Origin: Sycon ciliatum
Lineage: Eukaryota > Porifera > Calcarea > Leucosolenida > Sycettidae
Reading direction: 5' to 3'
Length of the DNA: 64,000 nucleotides
Assembly (NCBI RefSeq): GCF_964019385.1
Contig: NC_088646.1
Location: forward strand, 7,774,162-7,838,161
Made by a program: the position numbers and the translations under genes. Positions 43,889 through 53,904 of this stretch are shown one piece after another. The number at the start of each line of letters is the position of its first letter. The stretch's first letter is position 1. Under the pieces are notes generated by a model. That model saw only the letters and a program-made list of their open reading frames with translations, had not been told where the DNA came from and made no database searches.

Positions 43889-45614
43889 AATCTAAGCAAT
43901 GCAGCAGGGTGTGGAGTCTGTCACTACTGGTGTGAACACACTGAAGATGTGCTCCGTACTATAAACAGAGACTGAGAGAGTCATGATGGCAAGACAGGAC
44001 GCTAAGACTACAAGCCACAAGTGTGATTGTGTTAATCTACCAAACAAGGCTTACATCAGGGATGAATTTACCCTGTATCGCATCGCAGTTTGCGATGCAA
44101 AATTGATCTACTGCTACTCAAAAGTCACCATGACTCGCAGAAAATTGTGATACATACAGACTATCCATGCGTAGACTGCGCTGTCAAGTAACATGCATAC
44201 TGTGCAGTGTATGTGTTTTCAGGTACTCTCAATCTGCGTGCACATGTATGCTTCAGTCGTTTTTCTGCAAATGGGCTTTCACGGGCATCACTCTCAAGAA
44301 GGATAATGTGGTAAACATCCAACCTTCAAAGAAAAATGCTAATCAAGATCAAAGGCTGCTACACAATTGTGATTTCGTATAGCAGAAACTGCTATGTAAA
44401 AATGTGACAGTAAATTCATCCCTGTACATACACCAACCTACAAGTATGCACTCTGTGAGTGTTGCAGGGAACTCAGTTATTTCTGTGGAAACAGATCAGG
44501 GGCGTAGCTGGTCCCTCTTTTAGGGCCGGGGGGGGGGGGGGCATGTGGCCCCCATGCCCTATCAGTCTTGGTATGTCCGACTCACACTCTATTCAATTTC
44601 TTTGACATTGTCGAGGCCTATACATTGTAGATCTACCATCCGTGATCGTACATAAGTCTACCAGTCCACATGGTCCTCTTTTCGTTCCTTTCACTAATTT
44701 TTACTCCTGTGATATCCTGTGATAACCCTGTAAACCCAGTGTCTGCTCCAGCGCCGGGTGAGCCGGGTAATGGTTGGGCGGCGCTTGGACCCGGTTGAAA
44801 ATATAGTACCGGGTCACCTGTGACCCGGTTGGTACTTTACACTTTCGAACTTTGAAAGGACTAACTACATGGCTTGTACACTGTAAGTTGTATGTGTCAG
44901 ATACTTCTTCTTCTTTCGTAATTTTCTAATTCCTGTCCTCTCTTTTCTAAATGCGGCTTATCCATTCGCCTTTATATCATTGGGCCTAGTTCCCGTTTAT
45001 TGTCCGAATTAAAATAAACCAACCAACCAGTTAAAGCATGTGACTCGGCTGGTGAGACAGCGCCAGGTACATGTGTACCCGGCTCCGACCCGGTTGAAAT
45101 GGTTGCGCCAGGTACACGTGTACCCGGCTGTCCTACAATCCTAGAGCGGACACTGAAACCCTAGCGGCAGATGCAGTGCCTCAAGCTGGGGTAAGGGGAC
45201 GCTAACACACAGGGTTTACCGGGTGTTAGCGGCCGTTGTGATATCCATCCATTTTCTTTGCTTTATCCTGTGATGGAGATATCGTCCATCACACCATGAA
45301 TATGGTGTCCTTCTCGCAGCTCATCAACCGAGTCCTTAGTTTAGTGCACAGTCAACTCGTCGGACGTGCCATGGCATGTAATGTACCCGACTTGTCTAAC
45401 GTCTGCACCATGCACCATGCATCATGCACCCGGCGACCATTCACAATCTCGCTTTTCCATTCGTCACGCGCTGGAAAACTTACGGCTGTGCCGGGCTGAT
45501 CTTCGGCTGGAATTCGAGTCGCTTGCGATCCTCGCGCCACTTCCAGTCACCTTCGCAGCGCTCGAATGCGGCAATACTGTCCTCGTCCGTGTATGCCTTG
45601 CGCTTCGCAGCCAT
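29429..45614 (-). CDS. PPP1R36: PPP1R36-like protein phosphatase 1 regulatory subunit (11 exons, 473 aa)
   Basis: Exons read in continuous phase: 45484-45614 (ATG at 45614), 37099-37433, 35601-35667, 34849-34974, 34434-34580, 33881-33923, 33267-33349, 32769-32830, 32420-32510, 30196-30267, 29429-29693 (stop TAG). Their lengths sum to 1422 nt, exactly 474 codons, and every junction completes a codon, which strongly supports the model. Family-like segments in order: GDWKWREDRKRLEF near residue 23; PVTLEIVKEVASLELDL in the middle; LRAFDEFLVASLLYMDAFL; LTQEQRRIEKEMVEQQ followed by STHYCRMLLP; AVVWIALGRKHWDLITEELG running across a junction into RLFRSSEFNI; and NSPLVSMLLDQRR. I recall these as the PPP1R36 pattern (human protein about 420 aa, reported to inhibit PP1 and expressed in testis). 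The last exon adds an acidic Ser/Asp-rich tail. I saw no clear RVxF PP1-docking motif. Intron 1 (about 8 kb) carries a tRNA-Cys gene and a Helitron. Exons are confident; the family name is moderately so. Confidence 0.8.
30473..30834. mobile_element. Tc1/mariner-like MITE (362 bp)
   Basis: The ends CAGTTGTGGCAAGTGAAATC and their inverse extend about 50 bp inward with few mismatches, with TA at both edges. It lies in a PPP1R36 intron. Confidence 0.8.
30980..31520. mobile_element. Long foldback element (about 540 bp)
   Basis: The left arm (AATGATCACACAGCAATG, CAACCAAGTCC, GCATGACCAAG, CATTCACTAGAATAT, GGCAAAAATCAGCGTGA) returns as its inverse from 31325 to 31520 with small gaps. The unpaired centre is about 100 bp. 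Exact ends are uncertain and no coding capacity is seen. Confidence 0.7.
31822..32074. mobile_element. Tc1/mariner-like MITE (253 bp)
   Basis: The ends CAGTCCATTTCAAAACTATA are perfect 24-bp inverted repeats with TA on both sides (31820-31821, 32075-32076). Noncoding. Confidence 0.85.
34138..34180 (+). repeat. Single end of a CATACTTGCC-type MITE
   Basis: CATACTTGCCAACCCTACCG resembles the termini of the element at 57014-57439. The opposite end was not found. Confidence 0.45.
34687..34763. repeat. 21-bp tandem repeat (about 3.7 copies)
   Basis: The unit is AGTATTCATTTGATATTCATA, near-perfect, in a PPP1R36 intron. Confidence 0.95.
36941..37075. repeat. 45-bp tandem repeat (3 copies)
   Basis: Each unit contains CTTATAGTGATGATGCCCGC. 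The copies are nearly identical and end just 24 bp from the donor of the PPP1R36 exon at 37099. Confidence 0.95.
37480..37486 (-). terminator. Pol III terminator of tRNA-Cys
   Basis: Seven consecutive T on the minus strand, 5 bp past the tRNA 3' end. Confidence 0.75.
37492..37563 (-). tRNA. tRNA-Cys (GCA)
   Basis: 72 nt on the minus strand: acceptor GGGCGTA with TGTGCCC (G-U pairs only), D arm GCTC AGTGGTA GAGC, perfect anticodon stem ATCGA/TCGAT around CTGCAGA (anticodon GCA), variable AGGTC, and T arm CTTGG TTCAAAT CCGAC (one C-C mismatch at the outer pair). A and B boxes are intact. A T-run (complement of about 37480-37486) just downstream is a plain Pol III terminator. It lies in intron 1 of the PPP1R36-like gene on the same strand, about 60 bp upstream of exon 2. 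Confidence 0.85.
37990..38265. repeat. Subterminal hairpin repeats of the Helitron (5 copies)
   Basis: Each copy has GAGCACGCGAAGCGTGCG (hairpin GCACGC/GCGTGC) followed by TGTAGCTA-like sequence. Spacing is irregular (about 50-65 bp). Confidence 0.85.
38305..38520. repeat. Imperfect tandem repeats upstream of the Helitron helicase
   Basis: Three copies of an ACGTGAACCGTTCTCTGCAA-centred unit, two of them followed by AAAGGATACAAAAGATCT. Confidence 0.85.
38600..40543 (+). CDS. Pif1-like helicase of a Helitron (647 aa)
   Basis: SF1 helicase motifs in order: DAPGGTGKMYVT (Walker A, near residue 222), TAHSTFALP (Ia), VLIVWDECTM (Walker B, near 300), MSGDFRQTLPI (III), LTTNMRV (IV), MTINKSQWQSL (V; usually SQGQS) and FYVGCSRVG (VI). 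Walker A has Met in place of the Mg-binding Thr/Ser, so ATPase activity is doubtful although the frame is intact. The N-terminal 200 residues are acidic and Ser/Pro-rich, and the Rep domain normally fused in front is absent. ATG 38600 (MDNPDQPPEG) is the first ATG; an in-frame upstream extension to 38573 lacks one. A cellular PIF1 is less likely, given the sequence style and context. Confidence 0.8.
   Translation: MDNPDQPPEGVTDVPPSPSNDEEPPSPGLQRSGKRRRRSSSITSSDDEEAIARACQLRGLLQDDEHWLSALLQAAESSHPAAIRHLFSIMMSFCEVSDPLRLWNEFREAMSEDYLQAARRQEGNEARTFSQMEFDQCLCAIQTHLLTMCGRTLVSAGLPDPSQASSTLSDQPLARETNYDRAALLEQVRQQEPTLTDDQRLAYDAICDQVQTSDGGLIFLDAPGGTGKMYVTNLLLAKVRSGGHVALAVASSGIAATLLAGGRTAHSTFALPLDLHRLEEPTCSIAKDSEKAALLREGVLIVWDECTMSHKHAFEAVDRTLRDLRSSNSLMGGVTVVMSGDFRQTLPIVPRGTSADEINACTKSSALWRSVVKYTLTTNMRVLRSSDTNAGQFSAQLLKVGNGALPVLPSGEIAVPGDLAQIAASQEDIVRIIYPDVANNFVDPTWLKERAILAPLNDTVTDMNGILMHKLPGDLVQYESVDTVEVDDSGDYPVEFLNSCNPSGLPSHLLQLKVGVPVMLLRNLDAPNFGNGTRLIVKRIQRHVIEAEILTGSGAGELVYIPKIPTTSTNLPFQLRRVQFPLRVCFCMTINKSQWQSLKVVGLDLTTPCFAHGQFYVGCSRVGNPDNLHILCNDGKTRNVVYPAALQ
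40600..40672 (+). other. G-rich tract with G-quadruplex potential
   Basis: About 70 bases almost free of pyrimidines with many runs of 4-7 G, just 3' of the helicase ORF. Confidence 0.85.
41661..42213. mobile_element. pogo/Tc1-like MITE (553 bp)
   Basis: The ends CAGTCAAATCTGCCGT and their inverse carry TA at both edges (41659-41660, 42214-42215). Internal short repeats of GCGACCATCTGCYGT echo the terminus several times. Confidence 0.8.
42983..43270. mobile_element. Inverted-repeat element with 7-bp target duplication
   Basis: The arms share AGTACATAACCCCC, AAGAGTGTGCAACT and CGACGGCAGAACTTCACATC (about 90 bp). Duplication GTGATAT at 42976-42982 and 43271-43277. Related to 27709-27743 and 55270-55572. 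Confidence 0.75.
43280..44735. other. PPP1R36 intron 1, no recognised gene
   Basis: Only a CA microsatellite (about 43852-43887) and a G-run near 44529 stand out. Confidence 0.6.
44737..45155. mobile_element. hAT-like MITE with 5-bp target duplication, copy 2
   Basis: CAGTGTCTGCTCCAG to the inverted end GAGCGGACACTG, flanked by AAACC on both sides (44732-44736, 45156-45160). Inverse homologue of 27159-27579. Confidence 0.75.
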
Positions 45615-46106
45615 ACTAGCAATAGGGAGCAATTATTATTATTAGTTATTACATGTAGTGAAGCCTGATGCAGCCTCGTGTCTGACCTGCTTCAATGGTT
45701 AGCAAAAGACCGCCGATGCAGTTGACTTCACTGACGTGACTTCACTCTAGGCGACGAGTCATACACTCCTACTGAGTCTGTAGCAAAAAGAAACTTACTT
45801 TGGAAAGACATTACGGACTGTGGTTTGAGCTGAGTGGAATTTTTATCGATCTCGGATGTGGTGTCCAGGGAGTCCGACTCCAACTGTCCAAGCCAGGGCA
45901 AGCACGTCTCCCTCGAGCTCAGTACTCGTACTACTGTACAGTGTACTGACTGTAGCGTAGAGCTACCGACAGAGCTACACTGTCTGTATCTCAAACTGAC
46001 GTTTTTTTTCAATGAATCTGTGACCGTCTACGCATTGGTGACAGACTAGCCATGGATGGCATGGTTGTTGTTGTTGTTGAAATGCATGGTCAGTCTACTC
46101 ACTCGG

Positions 46107-48261
46107 CAGGGGCGGATCCAGAGATCTCTACAGGGGGGTTCCGGTTGAGCCAAAATTGAACATATGGAATCAGATTGTTTTGAAGTTGTGCGGTTGACAC
46201 TTGTAAAACTACGACAATCCGATTGTGTTAGGGGTCGTCCGCAATTATCGAAAGTTTTTTCCAATCCGTACGAGGTGAATTGCTAATTCTGGACATTGTA
46301 CATTTCTGGACATTTCGAGTAAAATAATTTTTCGTCGCGTGCAGAGTCAAGTCAGTCAGGTTGATAACGTTTTTTCTTGTTGTAGTTGGCAGCTGAGCTG
46401 TTGTAGTTTCTCCTCGTGTCAGTGCCTCGTTGATAGCCTTTTCTTGGGAGGCATTTCAACGAGTTTTGTGAGACTATGTCGCATGAGAATTTTGAATTTT
46501 GAGTAAAATAAGAAGTAATGGACGAATCGTTGGCTTCCCCATGTGCACTCCACTTCAGGCGCTATACAGTCTTGGACCTGTTGGCTGGAAGTGTAAAGAG
46601 GCCAACTGCAGTCCAATATAGAAAAATAACAAAAATGGTGCAGTATAGGATGCCTGTTGACGCTATTTTACTTTCATGTCCAGAATTCCATACAGTGAAA
46701 TTTAGGCCAAAAAATTGGCCTGTCGAAAACAACCTGCTATAAAGTCTCTGGGTTCACAGCATGAGCAATTGTCACATATTTGGAAAGATGAAGGATTAGG
46801 CCATACAATAGATACAAAAGGATATGAAAAATGTAAAACACATAGCCAGTGGGCCTCTATTTTATTTTCATGTCCAGAAATTGCTATTCACCTCGTAGTA
46901 GCTTCGAAAGTGGGTGGGTGGGTCAAGGCCAGTTACGGATTGAAAAACTTCCGAAATGACACGTGCGCGTGCCACGTGTACGTCTACGTGTAGCCCCTGT
47001 TTTCCACGCGCGGCTGCGCGCGAACTAGTACTGTCTACTACAAATATTTTTTGTAGTTCTGGCAGTTTCTGCGCCCCCGCGCGCGCTTCCTTGGCTGCTC
47101 CTGGGCCGGGGATCATAAAGTTCGGCGCATTCGACGGCGAGTCGACACTTTCTATTTTTTGAGTTTCACTGTCTCCTTCGTCCAGAGTACCGTCTTCCAT
47201 GCACTCCTTTGAAGTCCTTCTGTCTAGCGCTGGCGCTGACGACTGTTATTGACTATGTCCAGACAGGCGACGTTGTTTGGAAAGGCGGTGAAGAAGCAGC
47301 CCTTTTTCAAAACCGCTGGTGACTCTGATTATTACAGAACAATAAATTGCTTGTGGCAGTTGTCCAAGACGACGAACAAGAATGTATTCTTTGCCGAAGC
47401 GAAAAAGGAATGGACGAGTTTGTTCCATATGTGTTGGGTTGTGTGTCCATCAATAATATTTTATTACGGACTGGGGGGGTGGGTGGGTGGGTGAGGAAAA
47501 ATTTGAAGCTACTACGGATTGGAAAAAACTTTCGATAATTGCGGACGACCCCTTAGTGGGAATCGCATGCTTTTAAAACACACTACGGACATAATATTAT
47601 TATTATATTTTTCCATCATCGACCACACCACAACTGCGCTCTCCAGCCGGCCTCGACACGTAAGTCGTTGCCACAGCACACCAGCATCGCTGGAGACTGA
47701 GTCGGAGCGCAGTTGTGGTGTGGTGGACGATGGAAAACCTGTATACAAATTACAGGGATTACTGACTTTGCTTGGATGTCGGAGCCCTCATCTTCTGAGG
47801 AGCTTGAACTCTACGTGTACGGTTCGAAGTTCGTTGAAGAATGTCAGTACTCGGAACATCCTTTCTCTTCTGCAAAAAAACTTGTCCCGAAGGAATACTG
47901 ACCACACCACACCCGTCCTGAGCAGCAGTGAATGACAGCGCCAATGGAGGTAGGTAATAGTTTGGATCGTTTCGAAAGATCAAAAAGGAAGCAACCACCC
48001 AAAGTTGTCTACAGTGTCCGTTTGTAAATCACGGACGTGAACACCAGTACAGACTACTATCCGTACAGTATCGATCTACCGCACGCGCATGCAGTGCACT
48101 GACTGACAGTCTGTGCTCCTTGACTCAGTGATCTAGTGACTGCATTGACTGTGATCGGACGGACGTCCTTTTGTGCACACATGATATTTTCGATATTTCT
48201 CAGCCGCACACTTTGCAAAATTTAGGGGGTTCCATGGAACCCCCCCCTGGATCCGCCACTG
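46107..48261. mobile_element. hAT-like element with CAGKGGCGGATCCAG ends, 5-bp target duplication
   Basis: The inverted termini (CAGGGGCGGATCCAG and CAGTGGCGGATCCAGG) are flanked by CTCGG on both sides (46102-46106, 48262-48266). The composition is mostly noncoding, and a Harbinger-like element is nested within. Five-base duplications point to the hAT5-like group. Confidence 0.65.
46231..47552. mobile_element. PIF/Harbinger-like element nested in the hAT-like element
   Basis: The ends GGGGTCGTCCGCAATTATCG extend as an inverted repeat for about 40 bp, with TTA on both sides (46228-46230, 47553-47555). Subterminal inverted pieces around GGTGAAT and TCTGGACAT (46275-46310 and 46860-46895) suggest a second nested unit. 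Two short open frames (46868-47200 minus, 47249-47494 plus) resemble no family I know. Confidence 0.65.
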
Positions 48262-50500
48262 CTCGGACTTGATCGGACATCGATTGTTAGGCACTTCACC
48301 CCATTTTTTGAAATCGCGTTTTTTCCAGGTTTATCATCGGTAATCGATGGTGGTGGGTATCACAAGGTCACACAGAAAATTTTATTGAAATCCACAGTGA
48401 TACCACTCAGATATGAAGGGTTGAAGATAGGCAGTTGCATAAGGCGAAATCAATACAATTTGTGGCACCAACAGCATCTCCGAAGTATCATCAGTGGATA
48501 TAGTCACAAAACATCAGAGTGTTTTTTTCAAGCACACATCACTCACTTACACCAACAACCCTGTATGGATCGAAACAATACAGATCAAAGTTCAGAATAG
48601 GCAAGAATACGGCAATTGTGACCGCAATCACTATAGCAACTCCATAGCAACCCATAGCAACGCCATAGTAACCCATAGTAACAGCTTCAGTTTGCTGTGA
48701 AATGAACTGATAACGACATACTGGCAGGCTCCTGCGGGTACTAAAGCGTAAGAGCTATAAAGACATTCTTCTGGCACAAAAACAACAGAGAACTTCCTCG
48801 TTGTACGCCGTACACCGCAACGTGGAGGGTAAGTACGCGCGCGCGCGCGCGAATTACTGCACAGGACATTCGTGCCCACAGTCATGCCATCTCAAGTGAT
48901 TCCAAGTTGGCAAGAAGTTCCTCAGGACCTCTGTTGGTAGCTTCTTTCCCTGGTGTGATATCTGCCTCCCTCTCCTTCAACTGCTCCATGCAGCAGTCAT
49001 GAATTGCCTGCTGGTGAGCTTTGAAATTTTGGTGAAGCGTGCCTGGCTGCGTATATCAAAGCATCCCCTCATCAGAGGGTTTCTCCAGCAGCCACTGTGC
49101 CTTTTGATTGTTCGTAAACATCAGTAGGCCTTTCAGCGCAACCGTGTCAAAACTTGGCTTTCAGTACGCTTTGAGAATTCGCCCAGGTAGGACGACGCAT
49201 CGTCGTTCTCCTCCGCCTAAAGCGCATACTTCTCAGTGCCTACGTACATAATGTCTCCTTGCGCAGCGATGCGCAAGCCCTGGCAAACAAGAACTCTACT
49301 GTTTCTGAATGGAAAGACGACGCTGAAGACGATAAGCAGCGTTTCAAACGCGAGCAAACAACAGTTCTTTGTGAAAAAACTCTTTGCTGGTAGTGTACGT
49401 GATCTACAACTCGCAAAAATGTACGCACTATGACGTATGCGGGATCTACTGAAAGCTGAACGTCAGAGCAACACGATGCGCCCAACTATCAGCCCGTACA
49501 ACGAAGCATAGCGCGTACCTGTACAGTTTTGCGCATGCACTTGACTGGTGCCACGCAAGTACGCACTCTCACCTTAGCAAATTTTGACAGGTCCTGTCAC
49601 GTGACTGAAGTGCCTACGATTGTTACCAGGTTACCTGGTTTATACGTCGAGTGTTGTCTTGACATGAGCTACGCTAGTCCGTAGTCGCCACGTCCCATCC
49701 ATGACAACAGCAGTCAAGAACTACTTGAAGAAGGACAACCGAGGCGGCCTACTCGCTAGTACTGTCAGTGCAGTACTCACGGCCAGGAAGTATAAAATTT
49801 ACCGGTAAGAGAAGAATTGCTATAATTATTATAAAGACCACATAAAAAATAATGTCACCTACACTCTACAGCTACAAATGTAGCTGCCATCGTCAATGTC
49901 ATTGACTACAAATTCAATGAATCTACACTAGCCAACTTTGCTAGCGACACTCGGCGGGGCATCAGAAAAGTGTCCTGTTACCGGTATAATAATTATGTAT
50001 TACAGTTCAGGGTTCTAGCCAGGTCAAAATAGTGGGGGGGGGGGGGGGGCAGGGGAAACAGTTACCCCGTGACCCGCGGGCCATTTTTCCATTTTCAGAA
50101 TAACTGTCTTCTAATGCGGAATGCAACGTACAGGGCGTACACCTGACTTCACCCCAGACAAATGTGTGTACAGGGTGTACACCTGACTTCACCCCAGACA
50201 AATGACCCTGACTTCACCCCAGACAAATGACTATGTGCCTTTATGAACACTCTAGTACTGACTATCGACTGCATTCGAGTTGAATGGCATGAAAAAAACA
50301 CAAAATCGGAAAATAAGTAGGGGGCGCTGCGCCCCCCCCCCCCCTTGGCTAGAACCCTGCAGTTAGATGGGACCGGGACTTTGGTCTGGGCATGGGAATT
50401 CTGTCGTTATTCGCGAATTTTCATTATATCCGCAGTCGTTATTAGCAGAGTTGACTGTATTTGACATCCCAAACTGAACTGAAGCGATTATTGGGTATGG
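48262..50500. other. Spacer between the hAT-like element and the b561-like exon
   Basis: No convincing exon. It contains a CATAGCAAC-type short tandem repeat (48640-48685), a CG-alternating run (48837-48851), a direct repeat of ACCTGACTTCACCCCAGACA (three copies, 50130-50230) and one end of a pogo-like MITE (near 50455). Confidence 0.6.
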
Positions 50501-50510
50501 TTGCACCTAC

Positions 50511-50603
50511 CAGGAACCAGTAAGGCTTGCTGACCCACGCCTTCTTCATGTCGCGAGCAAGGAACATACCGATACTCGCTGCGCCGGTCCATGCCAGCAC
50601 CAT
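50511..50603 (-). CDS. Cytochrome b561-type transmembrane exon (FRRS1-like), isolated
   Basis: A 93-nt open exon is bounded by an acceptor (ATATCAG) and a donor (GTAGGT). It reads MVLAWTGAASIGMFLARDMKK and then ends PYWFL. It resembles the first membrane helix of the cytochrome b561 domain in FRRS1-like proteins, where a pattern like MLIAWxxxxSIGMxxAR is usual and a His follows soon after in the next exon. No partner exon was recognised on either side within several kb. It may be an alternative 3' part of the DOMON gene ending at 53111, or part of a separate gene interrupted by repeats. It starts in phase 0. Confidence 0.5.
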
Positions 50604-51020
50604 CTGATATCAGTAATAATATGCCTAGGACAGAACTGATTTTCAATTCTCATGGCCGCATCTCTTCTTCTCTCTTTCTGCATAAAATAGGTAGGCTGTG
50701 GAAATACTAATTTGCTACAGTTGCGCTCAGTGAAATCCAACCCGAAGTGCAAAACTGACGTCCTGGACCAGTTCCGATTACATCACTGTACTTCTTGTAC
50801 ATGACGATTGTGTACGTCCAGCAACATTCGCTCCACTTCTGCAGGGCGCCAAGGCCAGGGTCGTGCAAGTTGAGGGCGCCAAATATGCACGCTGCGTCGG
50901 ATTACGCCGAGCACAACTGTATGTGCAGTCACTGGATCACCTGTTGCAACAGCCTCACAGCCCTCTTACCTACCAAGAGCCTTGACGGCTGGTAATAATT
51001 GGTTCCATTTCAACTCGCCC

Positions 51021-51889
51021 TTAAAGGGGAAGTTAAGGCAAAAATTAAAATTTCACCAGTTGTAGTCTTCGGGGTGCTGAGTCGAATGGTAGTGGTCCGA
51101 GGAAGCTGAGACGCTCCCTTCCTACTTGAATCCCAATCGAACTCGCGCACTTCCACCGAAACTGGGTGACTGCGCCCTACTAGATGGGGATTTGTATGCA
51201 AAATGTCACTAAAAGCGCCATTTCATTCTTATAAAAGCATGGATGACCGCGATTGGCCCATATGTTGTACTCTTTTGGACGCTGAGTCGATTGGTTTTGG
51301 TCCGAAAAGGCTGCGATGCAGCGTTCCTCCTTTATTCCTAATCGAACATGGTTGAACAAGCGGTCACGTGCTCCTGCGTACGCCAGTCACCTGGTCACCG
51401 TGCCTGCAGGGTACAACTTACTAGCCTGTTTGACCTTTTTTGGGTGCACTCCTGTCACTCGAGTTGAACTCGAGTTGAACCTTGGTGTGAAATTTGTCGC
51501 CTGCTGGCGTGGTGACCAGGTGATTTGGGCACCCAGGAGCAAGTGACCGCTTGTTCAACCATGTTCGATTGGGAATAAAGGAGGAACGCTGCATCGCAGC
51601 CTTTTCGGACCAAAACCAGTCGACTCAGCGTCCAAAAGACTACAACATATGGGCCAATCGCGGTCATCCGTGCTTTTATAAGAACGAAATGGCGCTTTTA
51701 GTGACATTTTGCATACAAATCCCCATCTAGTAGGGCGCAGTCACCCAGTTTCGGTGGAAGTGCGCGAGTTCGATTGGGATTCAAGTAGGAAGGGAGCGTC
51801 TCAGCTTCCTCGGACCAAGACCATTCGACTCAGCACCCCGAAGACTACAACTGGTGAAATTTTAATTTTTGCCTTAACTTCCCCTTTAA
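51021..51889. mobile_element. TTAAAGG palindrome element (Kolobok/T2-like MITE), copy 1
   Basis: 869 bp, bounded by TTAA, ends TTAAAGGGGAAGTTAAGGCA. Almost the whole element is one inverted repeat of about 400-bp arms around a short centre. It shares over its full length with 62306-63163 and more distantly with 56019-56867. It has no protein function; open frames recur only because the arms recur. Confidence 0.85.
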
Positions 51890-52342
51890 ACTCGGCAAAG
51901 TAGTCTCTCGAATCGACTGATCTAAAATACTGTAACTCTCAAAGGCAAACAAAACGAACTCGTCACGAAACCACACTACAAATTATGCCACCGAACAACA
52001 AGACCAGCATAGCAGAAAAATCAAAAAAGCCACGCAAAGATAGCATGCGTACAAACATCTACTCGGGGCGCACAGCCAGCGCGGAGAGCCAGCATGCACG
52101 GAACTAACGAATCATACACATGCAAGAGTCAAACAGGATAACGCGCATATCAAAACAGAAACAGAGCATGCCGCAAAAACGGACACTGTAAAACGCACTG
52201 AAAACTTATGTTAGCCCACATCCCACATCCCACATGCAGATGCAGATGCTACACCGCTATGAAGTACACCAACACACAGGGCACAGAGTTTGGAGTTATA
52301 CGGGTGCTGGCTGCGAGTGAGGCAATGTGGCTCAACATAGAG

Positions 52343-52349
<7 letters not shown>

Positions 52350-52416
<67 letters not shown>
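52350..52416. repeat. GA microsatellite
   Basis: About 33 GA units. It runs into a short tandem array of a GTGGCTCAACATAGAGC unit (about 52417-52530, five copies). Confidence 0.95.
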
Positions 52417-52420
<4 letters not shown>

Positions 52421-52770
52421 TCAACATAGAGCATGAGAGAGTGAGTGGCTCAACATAGAGCGCGAGAGAGTGAGTGGCTCAACATAGAGCGCGTATGGTG
52501 GCTCAACATAGAGCGCGTGTGTTGACTTAACATAGAGCACGGAGTGATTGAACGAGTTAAACCATTGCCGTTAAGAGTTGCGCCAGCACCCGGTGTTTAT
52601 TGTGAAGAGTGGACCGGTAGTGAGGTCCTAGTTATAGATAGTGGTAAGGGTGGGATGGTGGGAAAAAGAATTCACAAGCCAACCACTACTGCGGAGCAAG
52701 AGGCAGAAAACAACAACTAAACAGTTTGAGCTCTCCAAACTGCTGTAATAGAAAAATATATTTCTGATCG

Positions 52771-52911
52771 CTGAGCTGTAAGTACAAACCGGAGCCAGGA
52801 CAGGCGCACAGTTCTGTGAAACCTTTTACCTGCATGCGTGCTGAGCTGTAAGTGTGACCCGGAGCCGGGACAGGCGCACTGCCCTGTGTACCTTATATGG
52901 TGCCTGCGTGC
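52771..52911. repeat. Two-copy tandem duplication (about 70 bp unit)
   Basis: GCTGAGCTGTAAGT, CCGGAGCC and GGACAGGCGCAC occur twice in the same order. Confidence 0.85.
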
Positions 52912-53110
52912 TGCGGCACGCTGCATGTAGCACTGAGGCGTATTGGGTAGCCCAGTGAGTGCATGAGTGTGCACCTGCAGACGTGTACGGCAGTGCATAC
53001 GTTGCACATGTATGCAGGTGCCAAAGGTAAAAGGGACATGCCTATGTATAAGGAACATGAGAAAATGAGCAGTGGGAGTCTGTGATGAGCGCTAACAAGG
53101 GTTAACTGCA

Positions 53111-53819
53111 TTAACCCCACAAAATCACAGTGATCACCAAAACCAGAATACTATACTGAACAATGGCATTTCTGCTCAACGCGGACGCAGAGCTAAAGCC
53201 AGTAGTGCTCTGCGAGGTGTACGGCTCAGTGGAGGCTATCTGTGTGGTACTGGGCTGTCCACTAAGTGTTCCGTTGGCATTGCCTAAGAAGCCAGTGCTC
53301 TGTGAGGTGTACGGCTCAGTGGAGGCTACCGGTATGGCATTGTGCTGTCCACTAAGTGCTCCGTTGGCATTGCCTAAGAGCAGGATAAAGGATGATAGAA
53401 GGGTTGCAAAACCAATGCACATTACATATACCAGTCAAGACTGCACACACAAAATAGGGCAAATGCGAAAGTGACAAAGCACTCTGTAAACTATGACTGC
53501 AAGTTGTATAGTGTGTAGGGTGAGCGGAGGTTTAGAACACAACATGGTTGAATCACCGGGGCCCGAATGCAAACGCTGGCACAAGAGACTCTATAGAAGT
53601 CTCACCCCCTCCTCTTTGATTGGCAACTACATGCTATGGGATGTGGAATAAAAAAAAAGTAAAATAAAAAAGTAACACATTCCAGGCTGTTGCAAGTGCC
53701 AGTGATTTGCCCATACCTAGGCCGGTGCTGCGACTGCCGAAGAAATACGTCCATGGCTGTGACAGGTCAAAATCATCCACAGCACTCGCATTAGTCATTA
53801 GTGGACGCTGGAACCTGGC

Positions 53820-53904
<85 letters not shown>

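Noticed and set aside
46868-47200. 110-residue minus frame inside the Harbinger-like element
   Set aside because: No recognisable transposase, Myb or other domain; cannot be supported as a gene.
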